From positions 558,001-622,000 of the forward strand of contig JAUIFE010000003.1 in assembly GCA_030429565.1 (NCBI GenBank): a stretch of 64,000 nt of DNA, written 5' to 3'. Both the position numbers and the translations under genes were made by a program. The notes under the pieces were generated by a model. The model ran no database searches, was not told the DNA's origin, and saw nothing but the letters and a program-made list of their open reading frames with translations. Source of the DNA: Holophagae bacterium. Its GTDB lineage: Bacteria; Acidobacteriota; Holophagae; Acanthopleuribacterales; Acanthopleuribacteraceae. Shown here piece after piece: positions 17,279 through 26,766 of the stretch (within the stretch, counting starts at the first letter, position 1; every line of letters begins with the position of its first letter).

Positions 17279-17308
17279 GCAGACTGATTTGGCCTGGGGC
17301 CGGACACC

Positions 17309-17343
17309 AAAAAAAGAGCCCCGATTCCGTGGGAAGCGAGGCC
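17309..17343 (-). terminator. Rho-independent terminator of the sulfate-activation operon
   Basis: Read leftward, GCCTCGCTTC pairs with GAATCGGGGC (one mismatch, one wobble) and is followed by TCTTTTTTT, about 30 bases after the cysN stop at 17373. Confidence 0.8.
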
Positions 17344-17372
17344 TTGGTGAATAGGGTGATGGGTATTTGTAT

Positions 17373-19313
17373 TTAGGGGTTGGGCGTGCTTTTGTCGAAA
17401 TCGGTCAGGTAGCGCAGCACCTTGGCTACCGCTGCGCCGACAGCCATTTGGTCCATGTCCAGGTGAACCGCCGGCGTGGTTGGTGGTTCGTAAACCTGGT
17501 CGACGCCCGCCAGGTTTTTGACCCAGCCGCGTCGTGCACTCTCATAGAGCCGTTCCTGGTCTCGTGCCTCGCAGCCGGCCAGGGAGGCGTCCACATGGAC
17601 TTCAATAAAGCGATCCGGTCCCACGATTTGTTTGACCTGCTCGCGTAATTGCTGCAGCGGGGATACGAAGGACGCGATCACCGACATGCCGTTATCGTTA
17701 AACAGGCGGGCGGTTTCGGCGGCACGGCGTAAGTTTTCGGCAACCCCGGCGGTGGTGAACCCCAGTTCGCGACTTAGGCCGCGACGCAGCGTTTTGCCGT
17801 CGAGCACCGTGACCCACCGGCCCGCGTCGAACAGTGCGCGTTCGAGCGCGTCGGCAACCGGCTGCTTGCCACTGCCGACCAAGCCTGTTAACCAGAGCGT
17901 GACCGGGGCTGTGCCCGCGCGCTGCCGCTTCTCCGCGGCGCTGACGCCTTTACCGCGCACGCCCGCGCGGGGTTCGGCGGCCCGCGTGACCGGCATGGTC
18001 GCGGGCAGGTTGCGCGCGGGCTCGCGGTCGATAATCATGCCTGCCGCCACCGTGCGATGGGTCATCGGGTGGATTAGGACGAAGTGGCCGGTTTCGCGGT
18101 TTTTTTGGTAGCTGTCGAAAGACAGGGGGGCGCTGCTTTGGAACACCAGCCGACCGATTTCATTAACGGCCAAATGATCCGATTTTTCGCGTTGCAGGGT
18201 TTCAACATTCAGGCGGTAGCGCAATTGAGAGATCATGACCGCGCCGTCGCTGCAATTGTGTTTGAGCAGGTAGCGCGTTTCTAAATCAAGCGGCATTTCG
18301 TCCATCCAGACGCACATCGCTTCGAACTGGTCGTTCTGTTGCGGCAGGTTATGGGGGTGGACAATGACATCGCCGCGACCAACGTCGATGTCGCGGTCGA
18401 GGGTGAGGGTGACCGACATTGGTGGAAAGGCCTGGTCGAGTTCGCCGTCGAAGCTATGGATTTTCTCTACGTAAGCGATTTGGTTGGAGGGCAGTACGCG
18501 AACCTCGCTGCCAGGGCGGACAATGCCCGACAAGACCGGCCCTGCATAGCCGCGAAAGTCCTGGTTCGGCCGAATCACGTATTGAACCGGAAAGCGCAGG
18601 TCGACCAAGTTGCGGTCGCCGGCCACGTACAGGTGCTCCAACATGTGCAACAGGGTTTCGCCCTGGTACCACGGTGTATGGCTGCTTTCCTGAACGACGT
18701 TGTCACCCAGCAAGGCGCTAATGGGAATAAAGCGCAAGTCTTTGACGGCGAGGCGCGCCGCGTAATCGGCGAACTCGCGGCAGATATTGTCGAAAACGTC
18801 CTGGTCCCAATCGACCAAGTCCATTTTGTTAACCGCGACGATCATGTGGGGAATGCCCAGGAGCGCGGCGATGAAGGCGTGGCGTTTCGATTGCGGTCGC
18901 AGCCCTTTGCGGGCGTCGACGAGCACTACCGCGATGTTGGCCGTGGACGCGCCGGTCGCCATATTCCGCGTGTATTGTTCGTGACCCGGCGTGTCTGCCA
19001 GAATGAATTTGCGGCGCGCGGTGGCGAAATAGCGATAAGCCACGTCGATGGTGATGCCTTGCTCGCGTTCCGATTTTAGCCCGTCGGTCAGCAGCGCCAG
19101 GTCGATTTGGTCGCCGCCGCGATGGGTCGCGCTATCGCGGGTGACCTGTTCCCAGGTGTCCTCGTGAATGTTGGCTGTATCGTGCAGCAGCCGGCCGATC
19201 AGCGTCGACTTCCCGTCGTCGACACTGCCCGCCGTGCTAATGCGAACCAGTTCCTTCTCGGCTTCTTGAGCCAGAAACGTCGTCATGGCTGATGGGGTCG
19301 TCGCTGTCGTCAT
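17373..19313 (-). CDS. cysN: Sulfate adenylyltransferase GTPase subunit (CysN) with degenerate C-terminal APS-kinase domain
   Basis: This 646-residue protein is the regulatory GTPase of ATP sulfurylase, coupling GTP hydrolysis to adenosine 5'-phosphosulfate (APS) synthesis with CysD. The EF-Tu-like G domain is complete: GSVDDGKST (29-37), DTPGHEQYTRNM, NKMDLVDW. Beta-barrel domains follow. From about residue 470 there is an APS-kinase (CysC) domain, as in CysNC fusions. Its P-loop reads GLVGSGKQP instead of GxSGSGKST, and the substrate motif is LDGKTLRRGL instead of LDGDNVRHGL, so kinase activity is doubtful. ATG 19313 has AAGGA seven bases upstream; the longer frame overlaps cysD. Last gene of the operon. 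Confidence 0.93.
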   Translation of the reverse strand: MTTATTPSAMTTFLAQEAEKELVRISTAGSVDDGKSTLIGRLLHDTANIHEDTWEQVTRDSATHRGGDQIDLALLTDGLKSEREQGITIDVAYRYFATARRKFILADTPGHEQYTRNMATGASTANIAVVLVDARKGLRPQSKRHAFIAALLGIPHMIVAVNKMDLVDWDQDVFDNICREFADYAARLAVKDLRFIPISALLGDNVVQESSHTPWYQGETLLHMLEHLYVAGDRNLVDLRFPVQYVIRPNQDFRGYAGPVLSGIVRPGSEVRVLPSNQIAYVEKIHSFDGELDQAFPPMSVTLTLDRDIDVGRGDVIVHPHNLPQQNDQFEAMCVWMDEMPLDLETRYLLKHNCSDGAVMISQLRYRLNVETLQREKSDHLAVNEIGRLVFQSSAPLSFDSYQKNRETGHFVLIHPMTHRTVAAGMIIDREPARNLPATMPVTRAAEPRAGVRGKGVSAAEKRQRAGTAPVTLWLTGLVGSGKQPVADALERALFDAGRWVTVLDGKTLRRGLSRELGFTTAGVAENLRRAAETARLFNDNGMSVIASFVSPLQQLREQVKQIVGPDRFIEVHVDASLAGCEARDQERLYESARRGWVKNLAGVDQVYEPPTTPAVHLDMDQMAVGAAVAKVLRYLTDFDKSTPNP

Positions 19314-19371
19314 AATCCAATCCTTTATGGGGGGCCGCCATGGCGCCGGCGGGTAATCGGCGCCATGCGGT

Positions 19372-20331
19372 TTAGAAGTAGCCCTCGCGTTTTTTGTCTT
19401 CCATGGAGGCTTCGCCGTCGTGATCGATGACGCGACCCGCGCGTTCCGAGGTGCGCACCGAAAGCATCTCGGCAATGATTTTGGGAACGGTGTCGGCATC
19501 GGAGGCAATCACGCCGGTGCAAGGTGAGCAGCCCAGGCTGCGGAAGCGACACTTCAGCGTTTGGCGCTCGCCGCGAATGCGGTCGACGAAGGGGAAGTTC
19601 TCGACGGGGATCAGGTGTTTCCCGGCGCGGACCACTTCACGCTCGCGGGCGAAGTACATCGGCACAATGGGGATGTTTTCGGTGTAGATGTAGTGCCAGA
19701 TATCCAGTTCGGTCCAGTTGGAGAGGGGAAACACGCGAATCGTTTCGCCGCTTTTAACGCGTGTGTTGTACAGGCGCCACAGCTCGGGTCTTTGGTTTTT
19801 GGGGTCCCAGCGGCCATGGCGGTCTCTGAAGCTGAAGATGCGTTCCTTGGCGCGTGATTTTTCCTCATCGCGGCGGGCGCCGCCGAAGGCTGCGTCGAAA
19901 TCGCCTTCACGTAAACCGTCGAGTAAGGCCTGTGTTTTGAGGGCGCCGCAACAGGCGCCGGTGCCGAAGTCATAGGGATTGGTGCGTTCGTCGATCGCTT
20001 TTTCATTGCGATGAACCACTAACTCAAAGCCCAGCTCTTTGGCCAACGCATCGCGAAAGGCGTACATTTCGGCGTATTTGTAAGAGGTGTCGACGTGCAG
20101 CAACGGAAACGGAAGCGGGCCGGGGTGAAAGGCTTTTTGGGCCAAACGCAACATCACCGACGAATCTTTCCCAACGGAATAGAGCATCACCGGGTTGCGG
20201 AACGCGGCGGCCACTTCGCGGAAGATGTGAATACTTTCCGCCTCCAGTTGGGCGAGGTGGGTCAAGTTGGCGACCGGTGTTTTGGCAAGGGGGCGAGTCG
20301 GTGTCTCGGGTAACAGGGAAACGGGGTTCAC
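19372..20331 (-). CDS. cysD: Sulfate adenylyltransferase catalytic subunit
   Basis: A 319-residue PP-loop ATP pyrophosphatase that forms APS from ATP and sulfate, in complex with CysN. The PP-loop is [11 protein letters not shown], then [33 protein letters not shown], and the C-terminal IHYIYTE-like and SLGCSPCTG segments, all standard for CysD. The start is GTG 20331, with an AGGAG seven bases upstream that lies in the end of the upstream cysC. The much longer open frame upstream is an out-of-frame reading of cysC. The N-terminus is slightly longer than in E. coli (302 residues). Confidence 0.95.
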   Translation of the reverse strand: MNPVSLLPETPTRPLAKTPVANLTHLAQLEAESIHIFREVAAAFRNPVMLYSVGKDSSVMLRLAQKAFHPGPLPFPLLHVDTSYKYAEMYAFRDALAKELGFELVVHRNEKAIDERTNPYDFGTGACCGALKTQALLDGLREGDFDAAFGGARRDEEKSRAKERIFSFRDRHGRWDPKNQRPELWRLYNTRVKSGETIRVFPLSNWTELDIWHYIYTENIPIVPMYFAREREVVRAGKHLIPVENFPFVDRIRGERQTLKCRFRSLGCSPCTGVIASDADTVPKIIAEMLSVRTSERAGRVIDHDGEASMEDKKREGYF

Positions 20332-20335
20332 GGGT

Positions 20336-21151
20336 CTACTCCTCGTTGGTGTTGGGTGCGGTGCCGGCAAGGAGCGCGGCCGCCGTGGTTTTAACCGGGT
20401 TTGCGGAGAGCAGTGGCGCTTTGGGTGGCTTGCGCAGATAGGCCAGGATGCGGGCGACCGCCGTGTTGAGGTCTTCGCTGGCTGTGTCGATGACAATTTC
20501 AGCCATGTGCGGTGCCTCGTAGGGATCGTCGATCCCGGTAAATTGTTTGATCTCGCCGGCGCGAGCGCGTGCGTACAGGCCTTTGACGTCGCGTTGTTCG
20601 CAGACTTCGAGCGGTGTGGCGACATGGATTTCGATAAAGTTGGCGCACATGGCGCGAACTTGATCGCGTGTGGCGCGGTACGGCGAAATATAAGAAGCGA
20701 CCACGGTGACACCGTGTTTTTCCAGCATGCGTGCGATGAAACCCGCCTTGAGGACGTTTTGGTCGCGCGCTTCGCGGCTAAATCCGGTGCTCGGTAAAAA
20801 CTTGCGCGTGACGTCGCCGTCAAGCCAGGCGACGGACGTGTTTTCCTTTTCCAGCGCCGCCTCGACCGCTTTGGCCAGCGTTGACTTGCCCGCGCCGGAG
20901 AGGCCGGTAAACCACAAAACCGCCGGCTTGCGGCTGACACGGCCGAAAGAGAGCCGGTCCCAAAGTCGCTCGTGGCCCAGGTAAAGTACCATTTTAAGAA
21001 ACAATTCGAGGGAACCGGCGGCGAAGGCCAAACTCATTTCACCGGTGATCCAGTAAACCAGCACGACCGTGGTGGCCGTGGCGGAAAGGCGCCAGGAAAG
21101 CGTTTTGAGCAAGGACCGCAACCAGGAGTCATGAAAGTTAGAGGGGGACAT
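20336..21151 (-). CDS. cysC: Membrane-linked APS kinase (DUF2061-CysC fusion)
   Basis: A 271-residue protein. Residues 1-75 form a DUF2061 module: [22 protein letters not shown] and a second hydrophobic helix, so the enzyme is probably tethered to the inner membrane. From about 75 an intact APS kinase follows: P-loop [32 protein letters not shown], and DDPYEAP near the end. It phosphorylates APS to PAPS. First gene of the operon with cysD and cysN; ATG 21151 has GGGAG six bases upstream. Together the three genes would make PAPS. No PAPS reductase or sulfotransferase is in the window, so the fate of PAPS is open. Confidence 0.92.
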   Translation of the reverse strand: MSPSNFHDSWLRSLLKTLSWRLSATATTVVLVYWITGEMSLAFAAGSLELFLKMVLYLGHERLWDRLSFGRVSRKPAVLWFTGLSGAGKSTLAKAVEAALEKENTSVAWLDGDVTRKFLPSTGFSREARDQNVLKAGFIARMLEKHGVTVVASYISPYRATRDQVRAMCANFIEIHVATPLEVCEQRDVKGLYARARAGEIKQFTGIDDPYEAPHMAEIVIDTASEDLNTAVARILAYLRKPPKAPLLSANPVKTTAAALLAGTAPNTNEE

Positions 21152-21390
21152 GGCTTTCTCCCGTACCAAAAAAATTCGCAAGCTTGAGATCGGTTGCTCA
21201 CGATTTTGGGACGGGGTCGGCGGCGGGTCAACCGGGCCGGGGCCAGGTTTTAGCTAACTAAGCGAAGTTTCATCCTCTTTTGGGTTTTACTTGGCTGGGC
21301 TGTCGGGTTGCGTGCCTGTTTTTGATCTAAGTCATTTGGAATGAGGGGTTTCATTTTTGTTTCAGTTTGTGGTCGGTTGCTTTCAGGAGG

Positions 21391-23913
21391 CTAAAAGCCG
21401 TTTAATCGGCAGTTTTTGGCGCATCGTTCTTGCGTGGGTGCCTTGGCGGCGAACAGGCGCATGGATGACAAAGCGTTGTCATCTAGCAGTCCGGCGGCGT
21501 GGTTTTCGGCGTGAAGCGCTTGGTGAGGGCGGTCGAGAATACGCAGGGCCTCGGCGCGACGCAGTTGGTAACGCGCTAGGTAGGCGTTGCTCTCGTAAGT
21601 GCCTGCAAGTTGACCGGCCATGAATTGGTCGAGCTTGTCAAAATCATCGTGCCGTTGTTCTTGGGCATATAAAACCAAGAGGAGAGGGAGGTGGTGTCGG
21701 CTGTCGTGCCATGCTTGCCAACCGCCCAGGGCCTCCACGTGGTCTGCGTAGTCGTCGGCCGCAATCGTTGCCGTTTCACCCCGTGTTACCGCAAGGCAGG
21801 CCTGGGCCATGTGGTAAAGCGCGTTCTGGTACTTACTCCAGCCTCGTTTTTGTGGTTGCAAAGCTTCCACGCGGGCTGTTGCCTGGCTGTAATCGCCGCG
21901 ATCAAAGGCCAAGTAAAACCAAATGGCGTTGCGGTAGTAGTCGAGTTCGGGATTGCTTGGCAACTGCGCGGAACGATGATCAATGCGTGCCATTAGGGCC
22001 GCAGCCTCGTCAAAGCGACGCGCCTCCGTGAGAATGGTGGCGCGTCCCAACAGAAGCAAGATTTCGGTGTAATGGGGCCCGTCAAAGGCTTGGTGCTGCA
22101 AGGCAATCGCGTCGTCGATGTGGCTCAGCGCGGCATCGGTACAACCGTAACTATGGTAGTGGTCACTTAAGTGCGCGTGGCAAACCTGCAAGATGTCGGA
22201 TCGGCCTGCTTCCTTGGCGACCTGCGCGATTTGGCTGAGAATGGCGAAGGCCTCGTTACCGCGATTGGTGCGAATATAGAGCCAAGCCAAGTGTAAACGC
22301 GGTTCCAGCGAGCCAATAGTGGGGCTTTCCAAGTCGTTCAAGACCTTGATGGCATCTTCGAAACTGTTTTGGGTTGAGGACAACAAGGCGCGCCAATAGC
22401 GCATTTGATCACGCTGCTCCCGCGTGGCCGCCTCGCGTGCATTGGGCAGGCCTTTTTTGAGCGCGCTGTCGGCCTCGGCCAAGCGACCCGTGCGAAAAAG
22501 TGCCTCAACACGGGCGACGTGGGCTGACCAGTCGTCCTTGGTCGCCAAAATGGCTTCCGCTGCTTCGATGGCCGAGCTGTAATTGCCGACGGCGATGTTG
22601 ATTTTCACCAGCGTTGCGAGGAGATCGTGTTGGCTCGTAGCCGAGAGGTTCTTGTCGCTGAGCAGATGGTGGGCGTTGCTGACAAATTCGGCGACGGCGA
22701 GATTGCCAACCGGGCGGTTATCGCGTTTTTCCGTAAACAGGGAAACCAAAAAGGCTTGGTGAGCGCGTGCTTGTTGCTCGGCCGCCAGGGCCAGGTCGCG
22801 TTCGCGGGCTAAGTCTCTGGTATAACGGCGCTGGGCGAGTTCTCCGTAGACCCCGATGACCACCGCAAAAAGCAGCGCTGTTAACAGCAGCGAACTGCGT
22901 GTCTTTTGGCGCAGCGCACTGTAGAAGATGCGTTTTGGATAAGACTCGCGATCACTGCTCGGCAAGCGGTCCGCGGTGAGTGCTGCGACATCGCGGCGGA
23001 AGTGTTCGACCGTGGGATACCGTTCGCTAGGGTCGGTTTGGGTCGCCTGAGCAATGACCGCCGCCAAACCACGTCGGCGCCTTTGGCGATAGAGGCGATT
23101 GCCCCGTTCTTGCTTGGATTCTTGGCAGACTGCGACCAATCGCTGTAAGACCTTGCCCAGAGCATAAATGTCGCGGCGTACATCGACAGTGACCTCGCCG
23201 GCCAAGACCTCGGGCGCGGTATAGCCTTGGGTTCCGAATAAGATTTGATCCACCTGGCGGCCGCGCAGGAATTTGCCAAGACCGAAATCGATGACCTTCA
23301 CCGCGTTGGCCGCTTCGGTTTTAACCAACAGGTTGTTGGGTTTGAGGTCGCAGTGAACCACCCCTTTGCCGTGGGCAAAGGCCACCGCCTCAAGCACGCG
23401 CATAAACAAAGCCAGCATGGCTTTGCGGTCGCAGTAAACTTGTACAAATTCGTCAATCGGCAGACCTTCTACGAATTCCATGGCGACATAGGGGCGGTCG
23501 TCTTGTGTCTGTCCGGTCGCGTAGTAATGGCAAATCCCTTCGTGGTTGAGCGATGCCGTGATTTGGCGTTCGCGCTCAAAATCGGCGCGCGCGGTCGGCG
23601 ATGAAAAACGGGGGATTTTTAGGGCCACCGGTCGTTTTACCGGACCCTCGTCTTCGGCGAGGTAGACATCGGCCAAACCACCTGAACCCAATTTATGGTG
23701 AATGCGATAACCGGCGACGGTCGGGGTGCGCTCCCGCCACTGCACTTTTTCGACCAATGCAAGTGATGGCGGCGCCAAAACCAAAGCTTGCCAAGCCGCA
23801 CGATCTCTGGCCGGGATGCCCAACATCGCGGCGACTTGGTCGCAATCCAGATCGGCACCCTCGCCGGCTGCTTCGAACAGCGCGTCCAGGGCTTTTTGAT
23901 CATCCGGCTTCAC
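21391..23913 (-). CDS. Transmembrane Ser/Thr protein kinase with C-terminal TPR region
   Basis: An 840-residue Hanks-type kinase: kinase domain at about residues 65-310 with glycine loop LGSGGLADVYLAEDEG, Lys in VALKIPRF, catalytic loop VVHCDLKPNN (about 186), DFG in VIDFGLGK, and TAPEVLAGE. The HRD Arg is Cys, making it a non-RD kinase. One transmembrane helix near 345 (LLLTALLFAVVIGVYGELAQ) is followed by a long helical TPR-like C-terminal region, predicted outside the inner membrane. The start is GTG 23913, overlapping the stop of the sigma factor gene (GTGA). This tight pairing of an ECF-type sigma factor and a kinase-TPR protein suggests that kinase signalling controls the sigma factor. 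Confidence 0.9.
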   Translation of the reverse strand: MKPDDQKALDALFEAAGEGADLDCDQVAAMLGIPARDRAAWQALVLAPPSLALVEKVQWRERTPTVAGYRIHHKLGSGGLADVYLAEDEGPVKRPVALKIPRFSSPTARADFERERQITASLNHEGICHYYATGQTQDDRPYVAMEFVEGLPIDEFVQVYCDRKAMLALFMRVLEAVAFAHGKGVVHCDLKPNNLLVKTEAANAVKVIDFGLGKFLRGRQVDQILFGTQGYTAPEVLAGEVTVDVRRDIYALGKVLQRLVAVCQESKQERGNRLYRQRRRRGLAAVIAQATQTDPSERYPTVEHFRRDVAALTADRLPSSDRESYPKRIFYSALRQKTRSSLLLTALLFAVVIGVYGELAQRRYTRDLARERDLALAAEQQARAHQAFLVSLFTEKRDNRPVGNLAVAEFVSNAHHLLSDKNLSATSQHDLLATLVKINIAVGNYSSAIEAAEAILATKDDWSAHVARVEALFRTGRLAEADSALKKGLPNAREAATREQRDQMRYWRALLSSTQNSFEDAIKVLNDLESPTIGSLEPRLHLAWLYIRTNRGNEAFAILSQIAQVAKEAGRSDILQVCHAHLSDHYHSYGCTDAALSHIDDAIALQHQAFDGPHYTEILLLLGRATILTEARRFDEAAALMARIDHRSAQLPSNPELDYYRNAIWFYLAFDRGDYSQATARVEALQPQKRGWSKYQNALYHMAQACLAVTRGETATIAADDYADHVEALGGWQAWHDSRHHLPLLLVLYAQEQRHDDFDKLDQFMAGQLAGTYESNAYLARYQLRRAEALRILDRPHQALHAENHAAGLLDDNALSSMRLFAAKAPTQERCAKNCRLNGF

Positions 23914-24503
23914 ATCGCCCCCACCGCCGTGGCGCGCTCGGCATACAGCAGTGAGATGAGCCACAACTTGGCGGCGCGCCATTTGCGCTCGACGGAACGG
24001 ATCGAGAGGCTCAAATGTTCCGCGATCTCTTCATTTTTGAGACCGAGGAACATGCGGCAACAAGCGATTTCATATTTCTCGCGGTCGACCGATTCCAACT
24101 TGGCCAAGGCATCGTTGATTTCAAGTAAGTTGTGTTCGGGGAATGGGTTGGCGACTTCGATCTGCAGGCCTTCGATGGTCACCGGTGCTTGGGGGCGCTT
24201 GCGTAACTCGTCGAGAATGGTGTGGCGCATGACCTGGGCGGCAAAGGCAAAAAAGCGTTGGCGGTTCTCGAAACTGTAACCTTGACCCTTGAGGAAACGC
24301 AGAAAAAATTCATTGACCAAAACCCGTGTTTCCATCGCGGCACCTGGGTGCCGTCGGCTGAGACTGCGCGCCACGGTTAGCAAGCCGTGGAGAACTTCCG
24401 GTGCCATGGTGGCCAATTCGTCGCGTTCACCGCGCGCGACGCGGTTGAGCCATTCCGTGATCAGGGCGGTTTGCGCTGTTTCTTGGTTGAGGTCCGGTTT
24501 CAT
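23910..24503 (-). CDS. ECF-type RNA polymerase sigma factor
   Basis: A 197-residue sigma factor of the ECF-like group often encoded next to Ser/Thr kinases in Planctomycetes and Acidobacteria. Region 2 is visible as LSRRHPGAAMETRVLVNEFFLRF and QRFFAFAAQVMRHTILDELRKR. Region 4 is a helix-turn-helix in CCRMFLGLKNEEIAEHLSLS followed by SIRSVERKWRAAKLWL. No anti-sigma gene is adjacent; the overlapping downstream kinase probably takes that regulatory role. ATG 24503 has AAGGAG 11 bases upstream; the 130 extra codons of the longer frame are not sigma-like. Confidence 0.9.
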   Translation of the reverse strand: MKPDLNQETAQTALITEWLNRVARGERDELATMAPEVLHGLLTVARSLSRRHPGAAMETRVLVNEFFLRFLKGQGYSFENRQRFFAFAAQVMRHTILDELRKRPQAPVTIEGLQIEVANPFPEHNLLEINDALAKLESVDREKYEIACCRMFLGLKNEEIAEHLSLSIRSVERKWRAAKLWLISLLYAERATAVGAM

Positions 24504-25159
24504 AGCGGGCAGGTCTCCTTGGTGGTAAGGTTCTGGCGGATCCACGAAATGTTTCGGTTGTACGGACACCGGGACGATTTTGTTTGATTCGTAAAACAAA
24601 TGTTTTGCAAACTTTAAGCCATTCGGGAAACAAGTGCATTTTCGCGAGGATTTTAGTGAGAGCTGCGCCAAGCGAAAACCCCCGGCTGTTGTTCCCGAAT
24701 GCTTTGGCACCGCCAAAAAGCCCGCTGTTTTACCTCGCCCCTTTCGATTGGGCGCCATTGTCCGTCCCAGTCGGCGTGGTTTATAGGCCTTCTTCCTTGT
24801 ATAGGGATAAACGCGCGAAGCCCGGGTTGCTCTTGCTGCCGGACGCCAAAACAAAACAGTATTGCGTGCGTCGCGCAGCGCGAATTCGCCCATGGTTCAG
24901 TTAATTGGGCAGGTAGTGGACGAACGCAGTAACCTTGGCGGCTTGGGAGGGACGATAACCAATTCGCGCCGCGAAATAGGCGGGAAAATCGAACCTGTGT
25001 GGCTGGGTTTGTTGATAACCCGAGCAGATAAAAACACGAACGGGTGGCGGGGAAACCGTCACCCTTTATATATATGACATGATCCCAGTGTGGCGAAAAA
25101 ATGAGGTGGTGTGACTGTGGCGTAAAATTGCCGCTAGCCGCATTTTGGCGGTTTTTTAT
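24504..25159. other. Gene-free region upstream of the sigma-kinase operon
   Basis: In these 656 bases no open frame has a ribosome site or recognisable product. The part next to 24503-24660 is AT-rich and should hold the sigma operon promoter. An AT-rich alternating tract (TTTATATATATGACATGAT) lies at about 25066-25084. No terminator could be drawn with confidence for the leftward macro-domain gene. Confidence 0.5.
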
Positions 25160-25639
25160 TTAAACGTTACGCTCCATAACCACCACGATGCGTCCGTTAT
25201 ATCCCGATTGGCTGCAGCTCTCGCGCAGTGAATCCATAAGATATTCTTCGTTTAATCCCGCCGTTCGCATCATTGGTAAGGCAATCGAGGTGTATCCTTT
25301 GCGACCTGCGACGTTCAGCGCGTTGCGCAGGCAGCGGTTCAAGGAATCACGGTCGGCGCGACGAAAGCGGCTGTCGGCGGCGCAGTGGATAATGGCGCGG
25401 TGTGGTAGGCGACCGGCGCGGGTGACGACGGCGTCACCGGCTTGGAAGGGTCCTAGGCTGTCGCGTTCTTTGTATGGATCCTCGCCCGCCCATTGACGAA
25501 TGGTGTCGGAAAGTTGGCTGGAACAGACGCGCCCGCCGGGTAACCAGTGGCGTTGGAACGGAGAAACAATGGCATCGACGCTTTGGTCGAGTAAATCACC
25601 TTGAATTAAGGAAATAGGTGCTTGAGACGAATGCATCAT
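25160..25639 (-). CDS. Macro-domain (ADP-ribose-binding) protein
   Basis: A single-domain cytosolic protein of 159 residues. Macro domains bind ADP-ribose or its derivatives and some remove ADP-ribose from proteins, nucleic acids or O-acetyl-ADP-ribose. Evidence: ISLIQGDLLDQSVDAIVSP at the N-terminus, then WLPGGRVCSSQLSDTIRQWAG, LGPFQAGDAVVTRAGRLP and IIHCAADSRF, in family order. The usual NAAN segment is replaced by SPFQ, so catalysis is uncertain and ligand binding alone is possible. Start ATG 25639 has GGAGG about seven bases upstream. Monocistronic. Confidence 0.8.
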   Translation of the reverse strand: MMHSSQAPISLIQGDLLDQSVDAIVSPFQRHWLPGGRVCSSQLSDTIRQWAGEDPYKERDSLGPFQAGDAVVTRAGRLPHRAIIHCAADSRFRRADRDSLNRCLRNALNVAGRKGYTSIALPMMRTAGLNEEYLMDSLRESCSQSGYNGRIVVVMERNV

Positions 25640-26766
25640 TAAAGTGCCTCCATGGACGAAGAATCGCGAAACAAAGGTAGGACGAGTTGTGGTGGCGGGA
25701 AGTTGAAAAAAAATTATTAAACCGGTGCGTTTTTTTTAGAATCGGGGAAATATATAGAAATACGAGATATAGCCTCTATGGAGACGTAAAGATCAAGTGT
25801 CTGGATCACAAAAAGTCGTTTTTTTATCGCCTTGGGTGTCTCGAATAAGTCTATTGTTTCGTTTGTCTCGCGTAAAATTGGTCACTTTTCGGTTGTGACG
25901 CTTCGTCCCATCCTGGAAAAAAGGCTTGCCCACCCAGTGCATCGGCGTACAATAGGGAAACTAGTTCGGAAAAACTAACTGACGTTTTACGGATAGAGCC
26001 ACGCTGTTTTCCGCTGACGTCGCAGTCGAGCAAAAAATCGGCTTCTTGAAATTCTGTGGTTGGCGGTAATCGTCCAGTCGCAATTTTTCGATAAGGTGAT
26101 TGCTCCGAATCACTCGGCTACGCTAGGCGACGTCTTTCATGGAAAACGGTCTTTCACGATGACACCTTGAATTTTAGTGGGTGTTCCAGTTTGGAAAACT
26201 TTTGGTTCGCTTTCATGCCCGCGCTCACACCGAGGGGATGCCGGCGGCAAATCATGACAAACCGATTCACTGCACAATTTTTTGGCGTCTTCTCTTGATT
26301 GGGTTCGCCGGTTTCGCCTGATTTGATCCGTGTTCTACACGATCTACCCTCATAGCCCATTGCTTGGCGGCAACCGATCCCGTAAGACAGGATTCATGGT
26401 TTTGGGGCCTTGCTTGAAAAGCTGCGATTCTGCGATATCCGCGAGGACTTTTTTTAATTTTGAGGGTTCCGTTCGACCTGCCTGTCGACGGATCTCCCGC
26501 TTGCCCATGTTTGATGGATTCACGAAACGGCCTGCTCTACCTCCGGCTGTTTCGTCCCGCTTCGCGCACCTCGTTGCACCAAACACCGACCCAACTGCTC
26601 GCATTAACCGCATTGATGCGTTTTGGATTAAGCCGCCGACAAGGGAACAATTGCGCGATACCTTCGGGTGACCCGCGCACGACAGATTTCGGCACGCCGC
26701 CGTCCGACGCATTCGCACAACCCAAACCACCCGCATGACGGGTCGGCCTCCACGCTGGAGCGTTCG
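25640..26766. other. Long gene-free region before the giant surface-protein gene
   Basis: These 1,127 bases show no credible gene. The left two thirds are clearly more AT-rich than the surroundings, including GGAAATATATAGAAATACG near 25746-25764. This should be the divergent promoter region for the macro-domain gene (leftward) and the 3,777-codon gene (rightward), with an unusually long leader or regulatory region for the latter. Confidence 0.5.

Noticed and set aside
26060..26135. Possible third copy of the interspersed repeat (CCGAATCACTCGGCTACGC)
   Set aside because: The resemblance covers only about ten bases and the other conserved blocks are missing.
26154..26736. Several open frames of 68-128 codons on both strands before the giant gene
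   Set aside because: They overlap one another, lack ribosome sites and show no recognisable motif.
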